The notes under the pieces: model-generated
Database searches by the model: none
The model's input: only the letters and a program-made list of their open reading frames with translations
What the model was told of the DNA's origin: nothing
From: Brevibacterium sp. 'Marine'
Lineage (GTDB): Bacteria > Actinomycetota > Actinomycetes > Actinomycetales > Brevibacteriaceae
NCBI RefSeq assembly: GCF_012844365.1
Contig: NZ_CP051626.1
Coordinates: forward strand, 3,782,001 to 3,846,000
Reading direction: 5' to 3'
Length of the DNA: 64,000 nucleotides
Position numbers and translations under genes: made by a program
In this document: positions 53,321 to 60,898 of the stretch, piece by piece
How the letters are laid out: every line of letters starts with the position of its first letter
How positions within the stretch are numbered: the stretch's first letter is position 1

Positions 53321-53434
53321 GCGTGGAAGGAACCGAGGCGAAGCACTGCGTGAGGAACCCGTGCAGGGCTCGGCGTGAGGAACCCGTGCAGATCGCTGCA
53401 TGAGGCTGCGTTCAGTGCTCCGCGTGAGGATCCG
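53321..53434. repeat. Degenerate tandem repeats, about 25-bp period
   Basis: GCGTGAGGAACCCGTGCAG occurs exactly at 53348-53366 and 53373-53391; related copies begin at 53321, 53398 and 53422, giving steps of 27, 25, 25 and 24 bases. The array ends in the promoter-like element of the GlsB-like gene. Possible regulator or sigma-factor -35-like repeats (GGAAC). Confidence 0.7.
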
Positions 53435-53452
53435 GTCGGCGCTGCGTCTGTA
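53422..53452 (+). promoter_or_regulatory. Promoter-like element A (GlsB-like gene)
   Basis: 31 bases starting GCGTGAGGAT and ending TGCGTCTGTA; 26 of 31 identical, without gaps, to element B at 55531-55561. GAGGAT and CGTCTG, 13 bases apart, could be the -35 and -10 boxes of an ECF-type promoter. It lies 115 bases upstream of the start codon. Confidence 0.6.
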
Positions 53453-53566
53453 GAGATGTCATAAAGAATCAACGGGACTTGATGCTCACGGTGGGTCTCG
53501 GTTGTACAGTGGCAACAGCACCGTGCAACCCTGCCGGTCAACTGTCTCAGAAGGGACGTGAACAAC

Positions 53567-53839
53567 ATGGGTTTCATCGCATATCTCATCCTCGGACTCA
53601 TCGCCGGAGCCATCGCCAAGGCGATCCTGCCCGGCAAACAGGGCGGCGGCTTCTTCGCCACGCTCATCCTCGGCGTCATCGGTGCCATGATCGGCGGCTG
53701 GCTCGGCGGCATGATCTTCGGCGCAGAGATGAATTCGTTCTTCTCGCTGTCGTCCTGGCTGTGTGCCATCGGCGGTTCGCTGATCGTACTCATCGTCTGG
53801 GGCCTCATCACCGGACGCTCGAAGTCCAAGGCCGCCTGA
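53567..53839 (+). CDS. GlsB/YeaQ/YmgE family stress-response membrane protein
   Basis: 90 residues, three hydrophobic segments and the family motif pattern GFIAYLILGLIAGAIAKAIL, GGFFATLILGVIGAMIGGWLGG and a third segment ending near residue 80, with a short basic tail. These small proteins are induced by cell-envelope, acid or general stress in many bacteria; their mechanism is not known. ATG at 53567 is ten bases after AGAAGGGA; GTG at 53558 is too close to that site. Monocistronic; ends at a bidirectional terminator. Confidence 0.92.
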   Translation: MGFIAYLILGLIAGAIAKAILPGKQGGGFFATLILGVIGAMIGGWLGGMIFGAEMNSFFSLSSWLCAIGGSLIVLIVWGLITGRSKSKAA

Positions 53840-53920
53840 GCCGCGGCTCACTTCAGAGAACCGCTTCGGGCGGTGCCCCGGCTGCGCTCTGACACACCCG
53901 CAGCCGGCCCGTCGGCAACA

Positions 53921-53978
53921 GCACAGAAAAAGGTGGATAGCCCAGTTTCAAACATGGGCTATCCACCTTTTTCTGTGC
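53921..53978. terminator. Classic bidirectional Rho-independent terminator
   Basis: 24-bp perfect stem (53921-53944 with 53955-53978), 10-base loop, with AAAAA and TTTTT runs in the arms so that both transcripts end in a U-run. It lies between the convergent GlsB-like and Asp23-like genes. Confidence 0.93.
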
Positions 53979-54006
53979 CGTTCGCGTGCCGCGGCACGGA
54001 CCGACC

Positions 54007-54378
54007 TCAGCGGCCGCGGCTGACGATGCGAACGTCGATGTCGATGTCCCCGACGGGCCCGTCCACCGCGGCCCGCAGGTCGACGGCGATGACGGCGAAG
54101 AGCTCATCGACGATCTCGGTCACAGGTCGGCTGTCATCGAGGTGCGCATCGATTCGGACATGGAAATCCTTGCCCGTTCGCCAGGCCTCGACCTGCAGCG
54201 GCTCCGACCCGGTCCGGCGCATCACTCGTGCGGCCGCATTGGCGATCATGTCGCGCAGCCCCGGCGCCAGCCCCGTGACGCCGTCGACTCCGGTGACGGA
54301 TTCGGTCAGGCGGGCCGAGACGGCCGCCTCGTCGAACCCGGGGACGGTCTCGTTCTCAGCCATCGGCTTCTCAGTCAT
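54007..54378 (-). CDS. Asp23-like small protein
   Basis: 123 residues. Resembles the Asp23/Gls24 core in pattern: an alpha segment (GLAPGLRDMIANAAARVMRR), a beta strand (LQVEAWRTGKDFHVRIDAHL), then a helix and a final beta strand (PVGDIDIDVRIVSRG). Its start overlaps the stop of the preceding gene by 8 bases, and it is the third gene of the sigma-factor operon. It is probably a partner in the envelope-stress complex; specific role unknown. Confidence 0.65.
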   Translation of the reverse strand: MTEKPMAENETVPGFDEAAVSARLTESVTGVDGVTGLAPGLRDMIANAAARVMRRTGSEPLQVEAWRTGKDFHVRIDAHLDDSRPVTEIVDELFAVIAVDLRAAVDGPVGDIDIDVRIVSRGR

Positions 54379-54844
54379 CGGCGGCCTCCTCGTCGACGAA
54401 TACGTCCTCGACGGTGACGTCGATCCGCAGTGAGGGGATGCCCAGCTCGGCGGTCAGGGCACGGGCGACGCTGCGGCGGACCTCCTCGGCGGCGGGCACG
54501 AAGGCCGTCCCCGCACTCATCATCACGGTCAGGGTGACGTCGACGGCGCTGCCCTCCGGATCGCCGGTCGGGGTCGCGGTGACGCTGCGGGCGCGGATAC
54601 CGGGCACGGCATCGACGGCCTCGCGGATGATGCCGCGCACCTCGGCCGTCGAGATCCGGAAGGGGTTGCCGCGTTCGGTCGTCAGCTTCGTGGCCGGCGC
54701 CAGAGCCGCGTCCTCGCGCACGATCTGGAGGATGCGTTCGCGCAGACCCACGGTTTCCTCGGGATCGGGTTCGAAGGCCTCCATGTATTCGTCGATGATG
54801 CCGCGCAGGTGGGCGTCCGTGGCGTCGACTGACTCGTCGCTCAT
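54371..54844 (-). CDS. Asp23-like protein with N-terminal helix, in anti-sigma position
   Basis: 157 residues. An acidic helical N-terminus (IIDEYMEAFEPDPEETVGLR, to about residue 50) precedes an Asp23-type domain: GNPFRISTAEVRGIIREAVD, a strand SAVDVTLTVMM, then EEVRRSVARALTAELGIPSL and IDVTVEDVFV. ATG overlaps the sigma-factor stop by 4 bases, the place usually taken by an anti-sigma factor, but no zinc-binding HxxxCxxC motif is present. Whether it binds the sigma factor is an open question. Confidence 0.7.
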   Translation of the reverse strand: MSDESVDATDAHLRGIIDEYMEAFEPDPEETVGLRERILQIVREDAALAPATKLTTERGNPFRISTAEVRGIIREAVDAVPGIRARSVTATPTGDPEGSAVDVTLTVMMSAGTAFVPAAEEVRRSVARALTAELGIPSLRIDVTVEDVFVDEEAADD

Positions 54845-55404
54845 ACCCATCCTTCCATGCCCTCGGCGATGGCAGTCCGGGCGCGGTGGATGCGTCCGCG
54901 CACACTGCCTTCGCTGATACCCAAGGTCTCGGCGACCTCGGCGTAGCTGAGACCTTCCATCTGGTGGAGCACCCACGTTACACGCTGCTCCGATGACAGA
55001 GTCTGCAGGATCTCGGAGAAATGCTCGAGTGCCGTGCGCGCCTCGACGGACCGTTCGACCGAGGCGCTGCCATCGACGTGATGGCCGAGGTCCTCGGGGT
55101 CGGAGGCGTCGGCGGGCCGGGCGGAACGGCGGCGCAGCACATCGGTGCACCGGTTCGACGCCATCCGGTAGATCCACGTGCCGAAGGCCGCAGGATCGGC
55201 CAAGGCGTCCAATGATCTCCACGCCTTGACGAGGGTGTCCTGAACGACGTCCTCGGCATCCTGCCGGTCCCCCAGCGTGCGCCAGGCGAATCGCAGCAGC
55301 TTCCGCTCGTATTCGTCGACGAGGGCCTCGAAGGAGGCGATGTCGCCCTCGCGAGCGCGCACGACCAGGGTGACGATGTCGAAACGATCATCTCCCCTTG
55401 TCAT
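54841..55404 (-). CDS. ECF-type RNA polymerase sigma-70 family factor
   Basis: 187 residues with region 2 (RFAWRTLGDRQDAEDVVQDT, TLVKAWRSLDAL) and region 4 (LSSEQRVTWVLHQMEGLSYA, EVAETLGISEGSVRGRIHRA) and no region 3, so it belongs to group 4. I use the ATG at 55404; longer in-frame sequence reads through upstream repeats. It lies between the two genes that carry the shared promoter element and is the obvious candidate to read it (inference). Two Asp23-like genes follow in the operon. Confidence 0.92.
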   Translation of the reverse strand: MTRGDDRFDIVTLVVRAREGDIASFEALVDEYERKLLRFAWRTLGDRQDAEDVVQDTLVKAWRSLDALADPAAFGTWIYRMASNRCTDVLRRRSARPADASDPEDLGHHVDGSASVERSVEARTALEHFSEILQTLSSEQRVTWVLHQMEGLSYAEVAETLGISEGSVRGRIHRARTAIAEGMEGWV

Positions 55405-55416
55405 ATCACCATCGTA

Positions 55417-55458
55417 GGCCACGTGGGCCGCGGAACCGGCCACGTGAGCCGCGGAACC
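55417..55458. repeat. Tandem direct repeat, 2 x 21 bp
   Basis: GGCCACGTGGGCCGCGGAAC plus C (55417-55437), then the same with one change (G to A) at 55438-55458. It lies 13 bases upstream of the sigma-factor start codon, so probably within its promoter or leader. Confidence 0.85.
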
Positions 55459-55464
55459 AGCCGG

Positions 55465-55515
55465 CCGCCTCGGCGAGGAATCCGCCTCGGCGAGGAATTT
55501 GCCTCGGCGACAAAT
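55465..55515. repeat. Tandem direct repeat, 3 x 17 bp
   Basis: CCGCCTCGGCGAGGAAT at 55465-55481 and 55482-55498 (identical), then a degenerate third copy at 55499-55515. It contains the 14-base motif that also appears singly at 599 and 46671. Lies between the repeats at 55417 and promoter element B. Confidence 0.85.
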
Positions 55516-55530
55516 TTTCTTCGAAACACC

Positions 55531-55561
55531 GCGTGAGGATTCGTCCGGGCCTGCGTCTGTA
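55531..55561 (+). promoter_or_regulatory. Promoter-like element B (Asp23 operon)
   Basis: 31 bases, GCGTGAGGAT to TGCGTCTGTA, the partner of element A at 53422-53452. It lies 67 bases upstream of the Asp23 start and probably drives the five-gene operon to 57878. Confidence 0.6.
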
Positions 55562-55628
55562 CCTGTGTAAGCATCCTTCACACGAAGGACTTGCGAACCG
55601 CACACCCCTCCCACGAAAAGGAAGAACG

Positions 55629-56099
55629 ATGCCGGAACCCAAGCAGACCGATTCGACCCAGAAGGCCCCGACCACCCAGAACGATGACGTGCGCAGTCCG
55701 CTCGTCACCGAGATGGGCACCACCACCATCGCCGAGAACGTCGTCGCCAAGCTCACCGGAATCGCCGCCCGCGAGGTCCCGGGCGTCTATGGAATGGGCA
55801 ATGCCGCACGCCGTGCCTTCGATACGCTGACCGACCGCATCCCCGGTTCGCAGACCAACGTCTCCGGCGGAGTGTCCGTGGAGAAGGGCGAGAAGCAGAC
55901 CGCCATCGACCTCACCATCGTCGTCGAGTACGGCACCTCCATCGTCGAGGTCGCCGAGGCGATCCGCCGCAACGTCATCCGCGCTGTCGAACAGGGCACC
56001 GGACTCCAGGTCGTCGAGGTCAACATCGACGTCACCGACGTCCACCTGCCCGAGGACGACGACGAGGCGCCGGCCAAGGACACTCCGGAACTCAACTGA
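55629..56099 (+). CDS. Asp23/Gls24 family envelope stress response protein
   Basis: 156 residues, a full Asp23 domain: EMGTTTIAENVVAKLTGIAA, REVPGVYGMGNAARRAF, a strand TAIDLTIVVEYGTSIVEVAE and GLQVVEVNIDVTDVHLPEDD. The N-terminal 25 residues are Thr/Gln/Lys-rich and disordered. In Staphylococcus, Asp23 is held at the membrane by AmaP, and an AmaP-like gene ends this operon. ATG preceded by AAGGA. First gene of a five-gene run with short gaps or overlaps. Confidence 0.93.
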   Translation: MPEPKQTDSTQKAPTTQNDDVRSPLVTEMGTTTIAENVVAKLTGIAAREVPGVYGMGNAARRAFDTLTDRIPGSQTNVSGGVSVEKGEKQTAIDLTIVVEYGTSIVEVAEAIRRNVIRAVEQGTGLQVVEVNIDVTDVHLPEDDDEAPAKDTPELN

Positions 56100-56136
56100 C
56101 CCTCATCCGCAGCACCACCTCGGCAGAAGGAATGCC

Positions 56137-56319
56137 ATGTCGAAAACTCTCATCGGACTCATCGTCGGCCTGACGCTGGGAATCGTCGCCTACTTCGGCG
56201 GCTTCCTCGCGTTCCTCGTCGTCGCCATCTGCGGCGGACTCGGCCTGGTCGTCGGCCTCGTCCTCGACGGGCGGCTCGACCTGAGCGCACTGAGCTCACG
56301 CTCGACCACGCGGAGGTAG
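56137..56319 (+). CDS. Small membrane protein, DUF2273-like
   Basis: 60 residues with two hydrophobic segments (LIGLIVGLTLGIVAYFGG and FLVVAICGGLGLVVGLVL) and a basic C-terminus. DUF2273 proteins accompany Asp23 genes in Firmicutes and Actinobacteria and are thought to be membrane partners. AGAAGGA before the ATG; five bases separate it from the next gene. Confidence 0.8.
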   Translation: MSKTLIGLIVGLTLGIVAYFGGFLAFLVVAICGGLGLVVGLVLDGRLDLSALSSRSTTRR

Positions 56320-56323
56320 TGCC

Positions 56324-56713
56324 GTGGCCCCGATACTCGACGACGCTCCCGCTCGCCGAGGCGGCCTGACGATCGCGGACAAGGTCGTGGAGCGAACCGC
56401 CGGGCAGGTGCTGAAAGACCTGCCCGGCGTCGGCGGCACGAGCTCGGGCCTCTTCGGCATCGGTGCGAGTTCCAGCTTGGACACCCGCCCGTCCGTGGAT
56501 GTCACCCTGTCCGGGCGCAGCTGCACGCTCGCCGTCCGGCTGGGCCTGGCCTACCCCACCCCCATCGCCGAGGCGACCGAACACGTCCGCTCCACGCTGA
56601 GCACCCAAGTCGAACGTCTCACCGGCGTCACCGTCCGTCAGGTCGACATCGACGTGCGGTGGCTCGCCCCGGAATCCTCCGGTGCGAATCGAGGAAGGAA
56701 TCGCCTGCAATGA
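56324..56713 (+). CDS. Asp23-like protein
   Basis: 129 residues. GGLTIADKVVERTAGQVLKD, PSVDVTLSGRSCTLAVRLGL and VERLTGVTVRQVDIDVRWL follow the Asp23 order of helix, strands, helix and strand. GTG start at 56324, seven bases after CGGAGG. Overlaps the next gene by 4 bases. Probably a second subunit of the membrane-associated Asp23 assembly (inference). Confidence 0.75.
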   Translation: MAPILDDAPARRGGLTIADKVVERTAGQVLKDLPGVGGTSSGLFGIGASSSLDTRPSVDVTLSGRSCTLAVRLGLAYPTPIAEATEHVRSTLSTQVERLTGVTVRQVDIDVRWLAPESSGANRGRNRLQ

Positions 56714-57285
56714 GCACACGCCTGCTGCGCAAGCGGCCCTCCCGCATCGGCCCGGCCGTCATCGTCGCACTCATTCTGCTGCTGCTGGCCGTGGGGCTCG
56801 GCTGGGCCGGCATCGCCGCATTCATCGCAACCGGCTCCGTGGCCGCCGCGCTGACCGGGACGACCGGGTTACCCGTCGCCGAGGCGGCCGGGAACCTGCA
56901 CTGGAATTCCGCGGTCGTCATCGCGGTCGGCATCGTCCTGGCACTGCTCGGACTCATCGCCCTCATCCTCGGCGTCTCCCCCGGGGCACGTCGGATCCTC
57001 GGTGTTCGTGCTCAAGGCGCTGAGCACATCGGCGCCTTCGACGTCGCCATGCCCACCTCGGCGCTGTCGCAGATCGCGGCCGCGGCCGCCGATGGGGTCG
57101 ACGGCGTCAGCGGGGTCAAGGCCTCGTCGAACGCGAAATCGACGATCGTGACCTTCTCGACGCCGATCCGTGACTGTGAGCCGATCCGCGCCGAGGTCGA
57201 AGCCGCCGTGACGGACCGCTTCGCCTCGATCTCGTTCGACCGCACCCCCACGGTGAAGGTCCAGGCCAGAAGGAGTCAGTCATGA
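56710..57285 (+). CDS. DUF6286-like membrane protein of the Asp23 operon
   Basis: 191 residues with two membrane segments (about 15-45 and 70-95) and a cytoplasmic C-terminal domain (TSALSQIAAAAADGVDGVSG, STIVTFSTPIRDCEPIRAEV) of Asp23/AmaP-like pattern. Starts in an ATGA overlap with the preceding gene and ends in another with the next. Likely membrane anchor or scaffold; domain name given from memory of similar operons and less certain than the topology. Confidence 0.7.
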   Translation: MSTRLLRKRPSRIGPAVIVALILLLLAVGLGWAGIAAFIATGSVAAALTGTTGLPVAEAAGNLHWNSAVVIAVGIVLALLGLIALILGVSPGARRILGVRAQGAEHIGAFDVAMPTSALSQIAAAAADGVDGVSGVKASSNAKSTIVTFSTPIRDCEPIRAEVEAAVTDRFASISFDRTPTVKVQARRSQS

Positions 57286-57878
57286 GACGCACGGCCGCCG
57301 CTGCCAACCGAACCGGACTGATCATCATCGGCCTCATCGCCTTGTGCCTCGGGCTGGCGGTGCTTGCCGCCGGCTTCGGCTTCACCGGCTCGATCGACCC
57401 TGCCCTGGAGGCGGGAGCGGATCTCGGTCCGGTCGCCTCGGTGCTGGCGCTGCCCTATGCGGCGCTGATCGCCGTGGTCGCGGCCCTCATCTTCGCGATC
57501 ATCGGGTTCCGCTGGCTGAGCGTGCAGATCCCGCGCAAGGACTTCGCGAAGCCCTTCCGGATGCAGGCCGACGCGCGGACGGGACTGACCACGGTGCATG
57601 CCGAAGTCATCGCCGAGGCGGTCGCCGCCGACCTCGAAACCACCGACGGAGTCTCGGATGCCCAGGTGATTCTGCGGGGCACCGCGCGACGTCCGGAGCT
57701 GCTCATCCATGTCGACGCCGATGAGCGCGCCGACATCGATGCCGTCATCGCCGAAGTCGCCGAGCGCGCCGCCGGCAATGCCTCGGTGGCACTCGGTGCC
57801 CCGCTGAGCGCGGTGGCCCTCGAAGTCGGCATCGCCCGCACGCGCTCGCGCCGCCAGCGCAGCGTCAGCGTGCAGTAG
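57282..57878 (+). CDS. Alkaline shock response membrane anchor AmaP-like protein
   Basis: 198 residues. Two hydrophobic segments (about 13-33 and 57-78) form a hairpin anchor, followed by a cytoplasmic domain with TTVHAEVIAEAVAADLETTD, ELLIHVDADERADIDAVIAE and a basic C-terminus. This order (anchor, then Asp23-like domain) matches AmaP, which tethers Asp23 to the membrane. Last gene of the operon, ATGA overlap with the previous one. Confidence 0.78.
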   Translation: MRRTAAAANRTGLIIIGLIALCLGLAVLAAGFGFTGSIDPALEAGADLGPVASVLALPYAALIAVVAALIFAIIGFRWLSVQIPRKDFAKPFRMQADARTGLTTVHAEVIAEAVAADLETTDGVSDAQVILRGTARRPELLIHVDADERADIDAVIAEVAERAAGNASVALGAPLSAVALEVGIARTRSRRQRSVSVQ

Positions 57879-58321
57879 TCTCGCTGTCCAATAGCGCCGC
57901 ATGAACCGGCCGGCCGCGCCGCATCAGCTGGTCGGAAGTGCATATGTGCTGATCTAGATCACTGCATCCACACTTTTGACCCGCTGGTGCAGTCCGCACG
58001 TCGGTGATCACTGAAAGTTGCTGTGAATGACAAGAACCCCGGGGCGCGTAATCGCGACATCCCGGGGTCCTCGCAGCACTCCCCTCGAGTACCCGGACGC
58101 ATCCCCATACGTCCGTTATGTCCACCCGATCCCCACCGGGCGAACACATTAATTTGACCACACTTTCGTATCGCTTGTAAAGAATCTCACGCTCTGTCTT
58201 GAATCCTGTCGGGCCCTATAGCATAGAAGTGATCAGAATAAAACACCTGGTCACAGGCTCGGATCAAGGTAGTTCAATCCTCAACTCAGTTGTGCCGCGC
58301 TTGCCGAAAATTGCATATAGG
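57879..58321. other. Long intergenic region with hairpin
   Basis: 443 bases between convergent genes. A hairpin with an 8-bp outer stem ACCCCGGG/CCCGGGGT (58036-58043 and 58061-58068) and an inner CGCG/CGCG stem is a likely terminator. A plus-strand TTGACC (58154-58159) with TGTAAA 16 bases later is promoter-like but points only into the antisense of the SDR gene. No convincing ORF; a small RNA is possible. Confidence 0.4.
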
Positions 58322-59098
58322 TCACATTCTGCGGGTGCGGGCGAAGGAGAATCCGGACGATCCCCACCGCATGAGGGGACGCGGCACTGCAGGGGCGACG
58401 AGCGCAGCCAGACGATACCCCCACCCGGGAATCGAGACGACCTTTCCCACCCGCGCATCACGCAGCGACTCCCGCACCACCTGATCGACGCTGAGCCAGA
58501 TCAGACCGGGTCCGGGACGCTCCACGCCGAGGCGGCTGTGGAACTCCGTCCGGATGAAACCGGGCAGGACGGCGGTCACCGTCACCGAGGAGTCCCTGAG
58601 CTCTCCGGCGAGCGCTTCGGTGAAGACGAGGGTCGAGACCTTCGAGGCCGCGTACTGTCCCATCGTCGTCACCGCCGCCAGCGAGGAGACATTGATGATT
58701 CCTCCGCGACCGCGGGCCTGCATGCGCCGAGCCGCTGCCAGCGACAGCTGCCTCACTGCCCCGGTCAGCACCCGATCGAGCGCATCGAGCTCAGCAGCGT
58801 CGGCATCCAACAGCGTCCCGCGCAGACCGAAACCGGCATTGTTGATGAGCACGTCGATCGGCTGCGCCGCGATGATCTCGTTGACCGCGTCGATACCGTC
58901 ACGGGTCGACAGATCGGCCACGGCCGCCTCGGCGTGGATATTCTGCGTGGTTCGCAGCTGCGCAGCCAAGCTCTCCAGCCGGGCCTCGTTCCGGGCGACG
59001 AGGACGAGGTCGTAGCCCTCGGCGGCCAGGGTGCGGGCATAGCCGCGTCCCAGCCCAGAGCTCGCCCCGGTGATGAGGGCCCGCGGCCGCCGACTCAT
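58322..59098 (-). CDS. SDR family oxidoreductase
   Basis: 258 residues. Classical short-chain dehydrogenase motifs: ITGASSGLGRG (9-19), NNAG near residue 87, INVSS with the catalytic Ser, and YAASK (Tyr and Lys of the active site). The VARNEARLE segment after beta-2 suggests NADP preference. The C-terminus ends in a hydrophobic stretch and basic residues (VPRPLMRWGSSGFSFARTRR), as in membrane-associated SDRs of the DltE/YqjQ kind. Overlaps the thioesterase-like gene by 4 bases (ATGA). Confidence 0.92.
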   Translation of the reverse strand: MSRRPRALITGASSGLGRGYARTLAAEGYDLVLVARNEARLESLAAQLRTTQNIHAEAAVADLSTRDGIDAVNEIIAAQPIDVLINNAGFGLRGTLLDADAAELDALDRVLTGAVRQLSLAAARRMQARGRGGIINVSSLAAVTTMGQYAASKVSTLVFTEALAGELRDSSVTVTAVLPGFIRTEFHSRLGVERPGPGLIWLSVDQVVRESLRDARVGKVVSIPGWGYRLAALVAPAVPRPLMRWGSSGFSFARTRRM

Positions 59099-59919
59099 AC
59101 CGCGCCTTGACCTCGGCGGACGGTCAGGGACTGCACGGCTGTGCCGATGGGACCGCCTGCGTCGCTGAGCACGCTCGTCGTCTGCCCCAAGCCGGTCGGC
59201 CCGAAGGCCACCTTGGTGTCGAAGCCGACCCAGCCGGCCTCGGGCACGCGGGTGAGGTGGATGGAGAGGTCGACGTTCGGGAAGAACGTCGTCTTCGGAT
59301 CCTCGCGCACGGCCAGACCGTTGGCGGTGTCGACGAACTTCACGAAAGCCGCGGTCGGCGGATCGGCCTCACCGTCGACGAGAGGATAGGGGCTGCGCAC
59401 CCAGGACTGGGCGCGACCAGGATGGGCGTCCGCTCCCTGATGTCCCTCGAGAGACGCGATGTAGCCACCGCCCCAACGGTTGGTGAAAGGGATCTCGGGC
59501 ACTTCGGACACGGGCGGCATTGCCGACCATTCGTCGCCGGCGACCGCCTCGGTGTCGGAGGCCTGCAGTCGCCACACCCGAGCGGTCACGCTGGTGCGCT
59601 CACCGTGGCGCATCCGTGCCTCGATCAGTTCGATGGTCCGGCCCGGACGGATGACGTCGACGTCGATGGTGAACTCACCGGAGTGGATGACGCCGAGGAC
59701 GTCGAACGTCACCCGGGAGATGAGCTTGTCGCTGGGCAGACGACGTTCGATCTCGGCGAGCACCATCCCCGAGGCGGGGGCGAGGTGCTGCTCGCCGGGC
59801 TGCCAAGCGCCCTGGCTGTGCAGAGTCGAGACGAGGCGGTCCTCGGACAGCCGCACATAGTAGGAATCCGGGTAGGCGGCACCGTCGTGGCCGAGGTGTT
59901 CGTTGGGAGCGTCAGGCAT
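59095..59919 (-). CDS. Acyl-CoA thioesterase-like double hotdog protein
   Basis: 274 residues. Two hotdog-like halves: LISRVTFDVLGVIHSGEFTI with MRHGERTSVTARVWRLQAS in the first, and the second with VLSDAGGPIGTAVQSLTVRR, the SDxxGPxGxxxQ pattern of TesB-like thioesterases. Predicted to hydrolyse acyl-CoA or act on a related thioester. I use the ATG at 59919, eight bases after AGGA. It is translationally coupled to the SDR, which suggests a shared lipid-related role (inference). Confidence 0.82.
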   Translation of the reverse strand: MPDAPNEHLGHDGAAYPDSYYVRLSEDRLVSTLHSQGAWQPGEQHLAPASGMVLAEIERRLPSDKLISRVTFDVLGVIHSGEFTIDVDVIRPGRTIELIEARMRHGERTSVTARVWRLQASDTEAVAGDEWSAMPPVSEVPEIPFTNRWGGGYIASLEGHQGADAHPGRAQSWVRSPYPLVDGEADPPTAAFVKFVDTANGLAVREDPKTTFFPNVDLSIHLTRVPEAGWVGFDTKVAFGPTGLGQTTSVLSDAGGPIGTAVQSLTVRRGQGAV

Positions 59920-60002
59920 GGTCCCCATCCTATCGAGCCGTCGGCGCCCGAGCCGACGGCACCGCGCTTTCACCTCCGGCGCGGACGGCTTAGGGTGGGA
60001 GG

Positions 60003-60797
60003 GTGAGAATCGCTACGTGGAATGTGAACTCGATCCGTGCCCGCCACGACCGCATCGGGGCCTGGCTGGATCGTTCGGATGTCGATGTCCTGGCCATCCA
60101 GGAACTCAAGTGCAAGGACTCGCAGTTCCCCGAGGAGCTGTTCACCGAACGCGGCTACGAGGTCAGTTTCCACGGCCTCAACCAGTGGAACGGCGTGGCC
60201 ATCGCCTCCCGTGTGGGACTGTCCGACCCCGAGATCGGGTTCCAGGACATCCCCGCCTTCGGCTCGGAAGAACCCGTCGTCGAAGCTCGGGCACTGTCGG
60301 TGACCTGCAACGATGTGCGCGTCTATTCGCTCTATGTGCCCAACGGCCGCGAACTCGACCACCCCCACTACGGCTACAAGCTGGACTGGTACAAGGCTCT
60401 GACGGCCGATATCGCCGCCCAGCTGAGCGCCGAACCGGAGAAGAAGCTCGTCCTCTGCGGTGACTTCAACGTCGCTCCGCTCGACGAGGACGTCTGGGAT
60501 ATGGCCGAATTCGACGGCGCCACCCACGTCTCCGAGGCTGAACGCGCCGCTTTCGACGATCTGCTCGACGCGGGCCTGACCGAGGTCACCCGCCAGTTCA
60601 CCCCCGGACCCGGTGTCTACACCTTCTGGGACTATCAGAAGCTGCGCTTCCCGAAGAAGCAGGGCATGCGCATCGACTTCCAGCTCGCCTCGCAGGCGCT
60701 GGCGAATACAGCGACCGCAGGCGAGATCGACCGTGAGGAGCGCAAAGGCAAGGGCGCGTCCGACCACGCTCCCGTCATCGTCGACTTCGACGTCTGA
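60003..60797 (+). CDS. xthA: Exodeoxyribonuclease III
   Basis: 264-residue AP endonuclease/3'-5' exonuclease of base-excision repair. ATWNVNSIRAR starts the EEP fold; QELKCKDSQFP has the metal-binding Glu, YVPNGRE the catalytic region, LCGDFNVAP the Asp-Asn pair, QGMRIDFQLAS, and KGASDHAPVI the catalytic Asp-His. GTG start at 60003. Single gene, divergent from the thioesterase-like gene. Confidence 0.95.
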   Translation: MRIATWNVNSIRARHDRIGAWLDRSDVDVLAIQELKCKDSQFPEELFTERGYEVSFHGLNQWNGVAIASRVGLSDPEIGFQDIPAFGSEEPVVEARALSVTCNDVRVYSLYVPNGRELDHPHYGYKLDWYKALTADIAAQLSAEPEKKLVLCGDFNVAPLDEDVWDMAEFDGATHVSEAERAAFDDLLDAGLTEVTRQFTPGPGVYTFWDYQKLRFPKKQGMRIDFQLASQALANTATAGEIDREERKGKGASDHAPVIVDFDV

Positions 60798-60898
60798 GGC
60801 ACCTTCGTCTCACCTTTCGGCACCCCGGCGCAACTTCAGCGTCGAAGCCATAGACATCTCCCCTCTCTTCTGGTGAAGTTGAATCAGGAGCTAGGAAG

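Noticed and set aside
53321..55515. Short tandem repeats considered as a CRISPR array
   Set aside because: Units are 17-25 bp without unique spacers and no cas gene is present; they fit promoter repeats.
54841..55614. Longer sigma factor starting at 55614
   Set aside because: The extension reads antisense through promoter element B and the tandem repeats and has no sigma-like sequence.
57865..58161. Minus-strand ORF of 98 codons in the 57.9-58.3 kb gap
   Set aside because: No ribosome site, weak start codon and cysteine-rich random-looking sequence that crosses a terminator-like hairpin.
58154..58181. Promoter TTGACC-16-TGTAAA on the plus strand
   Set aside because: No sense gene follows; kept only as a remark because chance matches of this quality are common.
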